NCBI GenBank assembly: GCA_963377175.1
Contig: CAUJNA010002813.1
Span: 246,001 to 310,000, forward strand
DNA length: 64,000 bases
Reading direction: 5' to 3'
From: Effrenium voratum
Taxonomy: Eukaryota > Sar > Dinophyceae > Suessiales > Symbiodiniaceae
Part shown: positions 60,175 through 64,000 of the stretch, piece by piece
How positions within the stretch are numbered: position 1 is the stretch's first letter
Layout of the letters: the number at the start of each line of letters is the position of its first letter
The notes under the pieces: model-generated
What the model saw: the letters and a program-made list of their open reading frames with translations, nothing else
The model's database searches: none
What the model was told of the DNA's origin: nothing
Program-made: the position numbers and the translations under genes

Positions 60175-60234
60175 GTTCCGACTCGGACAGCGATTCAATC
60201 CAAGTCGTGGCTGCGCCCAAAGAGAAGTCTGCAG
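60175..60234 (+). CDS. internal exon, Ser/Asp linker
   Basis: The acceptor is CATGCAG|G and the donor is GC (CTGCAG|GCGCTG). Two leftover bases precede SDSDSDSIQVVAAPKEKSA. It ends in phase 1, completed to Gly by 61372. First exon of an in-phase run of four. Confidence 0.6.
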
Positions 60235-61371
60235 GCGCTGCGAGATTTTGCAGCTGTCCAAGTCAGCCTGCAAAGCTGACTTCCTGAGTTGGACTTGGTT
60301 CTGTTTGGGAAGTTTTTTTGGTAAGAGCTGAGACCCGTTTTGCCAACCCACTCAGAAAGTGAGAACCCGTTTGTCGCTCGTATTCGGTCACTTTTGCCTG
60401 GCCGGTGGCCATATGTGGTTGCCATATTTATTCTGGAGCGACGGGCCACAAATGGCACAATGGGTTTCCAGAAACTCATCAAGCTGGGTTCACAAGCCTC
60501 ATAGTTGTGTTTGGGCGTTTGGCTCTTTGCGATACACAACGTCCTCCAAAGCAACACGACGGTGAACACAGACCCCTTTCGGAACACATGACAAAGACCG
60601 GTTATGGATATGGTCGTGCATTTGGGTAAGATGTTATCTACATATTTGCACCTGCCGCTTGTTTTGAATTCAACCTGACCAGTTCCGTTTGTGTAGTGAC
60701 CGTCCGCCGGCACATTTGCAGCTGGTAGGGAGGGATGGTTTGGCGTGAATGTCCATCTTTGCAGGCTGTCCGAAGGTGCTTTTGCACAGGCAGTGCTTCT
60801 CGATCCAGCAAGTAGTTCTGATCTATAATGCAGGGCGGGGTTTGCTGTCCAGTGTCCTTTTGTGCTCAGTTGCACTGTTTGAACATGTGTTTTTTGTCTG
60901 AGACAGTTGCATTGTTTTGCTCGTTGGCAACGGCGCATGCGTGATTGCACATCTCTCAGGGGCCGCATGGAATGGGACACGTAGAGATTCAAGGTACTAC
61001 TTGTGCCGACCCCGGCGTTAAGTTAAAACCTGTATGGTGGATGCCTCAAGCATCAAGCAAGGGAACCGGGAACCGGGAACCGGGACACCTGGCCTTTTTC
61101 ACGCAATTTGCAAGGGTTTGGCATTGAATCTGCCTCTTGAGCGTGAGTTCGGCTTCCAAGTTGAACCATGGAGGTTGGCTAGTGTACTGATACTGGTTCA
61201 TGCTTGCCTCGTGGTCTGGGCTTGCGTTTAGTGGTTCCATTGTCTGTTGACATGTCTTGCTCCAAAGGTTGTTTGCAGTGGATCGTGGCCTTCTGCGGGG
61301 ATGGCCTGTGGGCATATTTGAACGTTGAGAGAGTTGTTCTTTTACATGTTCTCCAACTTTGGCAGGCACAG
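60235..61371. other. presumed intron
   Basis: No exon is supported. The 265-codon minus-strand frame 60195-60992 has no domain. Confidence 0.5.
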
Positions 61372-61434
61372 GCCTGACTTCCCCTCACGTGATGCAGAAG
61401 ATGTTGAACATGGAGGCAGTGGTGGGCAAAATTG
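61372..61434 (+). CDS. internal exon, unknown protein
   Basis: The acceptor is GCACAG|G and the donor is GT (AAATTG|GTAACC). It reads LTSPHVMQKMLNMEAVVGKI and ends in phase 1, completed to Gly by the 61650 exon. Confidence 0.6.
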
Positions 61435-61649
61435 GTAACCAGACCCTGGCATCCCAGGGACCAAGAGGAGAGGTGATGTAAACCAGGGGGGGAAGTGTCA
61501 AAATACGGCCCAAAATGATCGGTTTCGTTCTGACCCCCCTTTCAAATACAAACAAACGTGCCCTCAAGCGCAACACACCCCTTGGTGGATTTTTAAGCAA
61601 TATGGTTTAAAGCGAGTGCACGCCCAACCCATGAAGGTGTTCACTCCAG

Positions 61650-61765
61650 GAATCCTGCGCGCGACTTATGCCTACCAGGCCTTGGGCTATGGCTGCCGTA
61701 GCGGCTTCAGGCGCACAAACACGGACCTCTTTGACCTCTTCAACCGCAGCTTCCAGACGGAAGCC
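61650..61765 (+). CDS. internal exon, unknown protein
   Basis: The acceptor is CTCCAG|G and the donor is GT (GAAGCC|GTGTCA). Two leftover bases precede 38 codons: ILRATYAYQALGYGCRSGFR then RTNTDLFDLFNRSFQTEA. Coding bias is very clear. It ends in phase 0 and joins 62470. Confidence 0.8.
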
Positions 61766-62469
61766 GTGTCACCAAGAGCAACACGTTTTTCCCGCCAGTA
61801 AAACAGGATTCCAAAAAATATGGGTCTCCAAACGTAATATGTTAGGTTTTAGGCTAGGTATGGAACAGCGTCATGAATTATTAGTTTCTGCGTACCCCGA
61901 GTGTGGGCCAAGTATGATTTTCATTGCCCAGCCCACATGTATCATTCAACTGGGACCCTGTTTTAGGGTCTAACCTAGAAGTATGCGGGACCAGTAGACG
62001 GTATTGTTTGCCAAGAGGCGGGCACACACTTGCTCAGTGGATTCAATCTCTTTCCGTTGGGTGGGTTGGGGATTCTTTCAACATGTAAATCCTACCGAGG
62101 GATCGTGCCGTTGCCCACAACGAGAGCGGTTCGGTGTATGCCCGGGCTGCGACATGGAAAGGGGTCGCTGCTTAAGGGGGGCAAAAGCATGCTCGGAAGC
62201 AAACGGAACAAGACCTCTTGGGGCCTGTGGCCCCGTTGACGGCCAGCCTTTCTCAGCCGATGTGGGCTTGGGTTCTCGTGAATCACCAACTTACAGCAAG
62301 CTTGCAACAAGCCTCAGTTTTCATCCATGTGGGCTCGCTTGCAAATAGCCGACCTTTGGGCCTTTGCTAATTTGGCCTTATTTGTCAAGGCGCGAAAGGT
62401 TAGCCTTGCATTTCAGGCTCTTGTGCGCAAGCTTTGCCTTCCGAAGAAGTGTGTCTTTCTGACACTGAG

Positions 62470-62538
62470 GAAGGTATCGATGAGTTTTGGTCCCACAGCT
62501 GGCAAGAGGCGTCCTGGCGGAAGATCTTGACCCTGATG
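62470..62538 (+). CDS. internal exon with FWSHSW motif
   Basis: The acceptor is ACTGAG|G and the donor is GC (CTGATG|GCCTCC), 23 codons in phase 0-0: EGIDEFWSHSWQEASWRKIL then TLM. From memory, (D/E)xF(W/F)SHSW followed by a basic-hydrophobic stretch is frequent in uncharacterised, often membrane-associated dinoflagellate proteins. I cannot verify this here. Expected downstream membrane exons are not visible before the window ends. Confidence 0.7.
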
Positions 62539-64000
62539 GCCTCCCAGTTGGCAATTGGCACCGATTTCTCCGGCTCTTCTGGTCACCTCTGTCAACCCAA
62601 ACTTTTGCCCTATGGGCAAAGAAACAGCTTAAGTTTTGAAGGGGTCCGGACATTCCTTCGCTGGCCAGCGAAGCAACTGAGCGGGGGAGTCCGAAAACTG
62701 CACCCAGGGCTGCCAGGCCAGCCATGGGGTACCAGCGGAGTCATCATCTAAGATCTAGAGGTAGAAACACCTGGCCACTGGCAAAGGTGTTCATAGGTTA
62801 TGCAAACCAGTGTAAACCCCCGCCTAAGTGAAACGTGAAACCCCACCTCGCCGGCAACCTGGGGGGGGCAGAGCAAATGGGTTTCCTTGGAGTCTGGTGG
62901 CGTCAGCTGGAACTGGAGGTATTCATCAATGGCCCGGCAGCCATGGTGGCTGGGCTCTTGGTCTCGCTCCTTGTGCTGGCACCTTGGATGTGATGAGCCC
63001 CCTACCGCCAAATGACTCGGGAATGCAGTGGAACGTACCGGGGGGGGGGAGGGGGTCAAAAACGGATGCGGGAAAAAATGTATTAAGAAGAGGGCACGCA
63101 CATGCGAGATACAAGGTGCAACTGTGCAACTGTTTGCTCTAGGTGCTTCAGGCAAGCGAGTTGCTGGTGAGAACGGGCAGGATCCCAATTGTGATCCCCG
63201 AACGCATTGTCGGACGAGGGGCGAGGATTTCAGGCCGCTCTGTGAAGGCCCGAACAAAGCAGAATTTGTTTCTTTTGCTCGAGTAGGCGGTGCAGATGTA
63301 TTTGCGTGCCACCACAGCACAGCCTGTCCACGAATTTCAGGAACGCTGAAGCGCGCGCGCACGCGCGCTCAACTCGTCCTGTTGGATAAAGGTTCTTCAT
63401 TGGCACACACTTTTTAAAACAACTCAAGCGAACATTGTCACACCTTTTAAGAGGCCACGTGCACTTATCACTCACCTTGGGGTTGGTTCTCCATTGCTTT
63501 CAGCCATCGGTTCTTTTTCATCAACCAGCCCTTTTCCCAAGCCTTTTTTTTCCTCCGGTTTTCCATGAAGAAGCATCATGAAGCATCCTTGGAACGAATG
63601 GGGGAGCTAATTACTACTTCGTACGTGGATGGAGGCAGCTGGCACCGCGGCAATTCTTGGGTTCCACTGGTCTTGTTGCATCTATGCAACCAAAAACATT
63701 GGGGTTGATCCCAGTGTGTGGCCTAGTTTGTGTCAAACACAGGTTTTTGACAGAAACAGGTGTGGAAGCTGACTTCTTGCACCGCCTTGAGCGTAGGGGC
63801 CGAAAAGGGGGTGCATGCCATGGCTTGTTAGGATGGGCTTGGCAAGGATAATGGTATGATGCTCCGGAGGGTGAACCGGTAGCGTGTTCGAGTCACTTTC
63901 CCTGAACATGCTTAACCCAGAAAGGCAAGTTGTGTGCAAGTCCCGAACAAACACCGTTGAGCCCGATTGTTCTGAACACCCAGGTCTCAAAATGCGGGTC
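62539..64000. other. window end, no firm exon
   Basis: The frame at 62539-62750 stays open but loses coding character. A weak candidate after AG|G at about 63280 reads AVQMYLRATTA. Alternating GC sequence (GCGCGCGCACGCGCGC) lies at 63352-63368. Nothing else is supported. Confidence 0.5.

Noticed and set aside
60195..60992. 265-codon minus-strand frame
   Set aside because: No domain. It overlaps a well-phased + strand exon (60175-60234).
63840..63905. tRNA-like GTGTTCGAGTCAC segment
   Set aside because: A three-base stem around a T-loop-like sequence, but no D arm, anticodon arm or acceptor stem could be drawn.

Overview
The window looks like nuclear DNA of a dinoflagellate. I infer this from four things seen together: very short coding exons (about 40-135 nt) scattered through introns of up to several kb; splice acceptors that nearly all read AG followed by G; a high share of GC rather than GT splice donors; and dense simple-sequence and short inverted repeats in the introns. 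I cannot fix genus or species. There are no bacterial operons, no rRNA or tRNA gene and no CRISPR array. Every exon I can support is on the + strand. Long uninterrupted frames in the window are mostly chance openings in introns, and the real coding content is in the small exons.

Layout. From about 2.5 kb to 12 kb there is a chain of ten small exons whose phases fit one another, but I do not recognise the protein. From 14.7 to 19.2 kb seven exons encode a Pro/Met/Gln-rich low-complexity stretch. From 19 to 34 kb exons are sparse and only tentatively called. From 34 to 43.7 kb there is a second dense run, including a degenerate EF-hand-like segment (36.6-39.9 kb). One exon at 45.6 kb ends like an acyl/peptidyl carrier domain, tentatively.

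The best-supported object is at 48.46-53.74 kb. Twelve consecutive exons, all with AG|G acceptors and all in matching phase, encode a complete formylglycine-generating-enzyme/EgtB-type fold (FGE-sulfatase, SUMF1-like, PF03781-type). The motifs occur in family order, but the cysteine pair of true FGE is absent.

From 58.3 to 62.5 kb there are further exons. Four consecutive ones (60.2-62.5 kb) join in phase and end in an acidic-aromatic FWSHSW segment that I associate, from memory only, with a large family of uncharacterised dinoflagellate proteins. This may be a second gene or the tail of the first. Neither a start codon nor a terminal stop can be assigned with confidence, so the window may hold one giant gene of more than 50 kb or two or more co-oriented genes.

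The introns carry a 1.27-kb compound GATA/GAAA microsatellite, a 41-bp minisatellite, a 357-bp AAT tract, a 260-bp TGCG/TGGG/TG tract, a CT tract, a G4-prone GGGGTT tract just after the last FGE exon, two 112-113-bp elements with 17-18-bp terminal inverted repeats, and several dispersed 50-110-bp repeat pairs.
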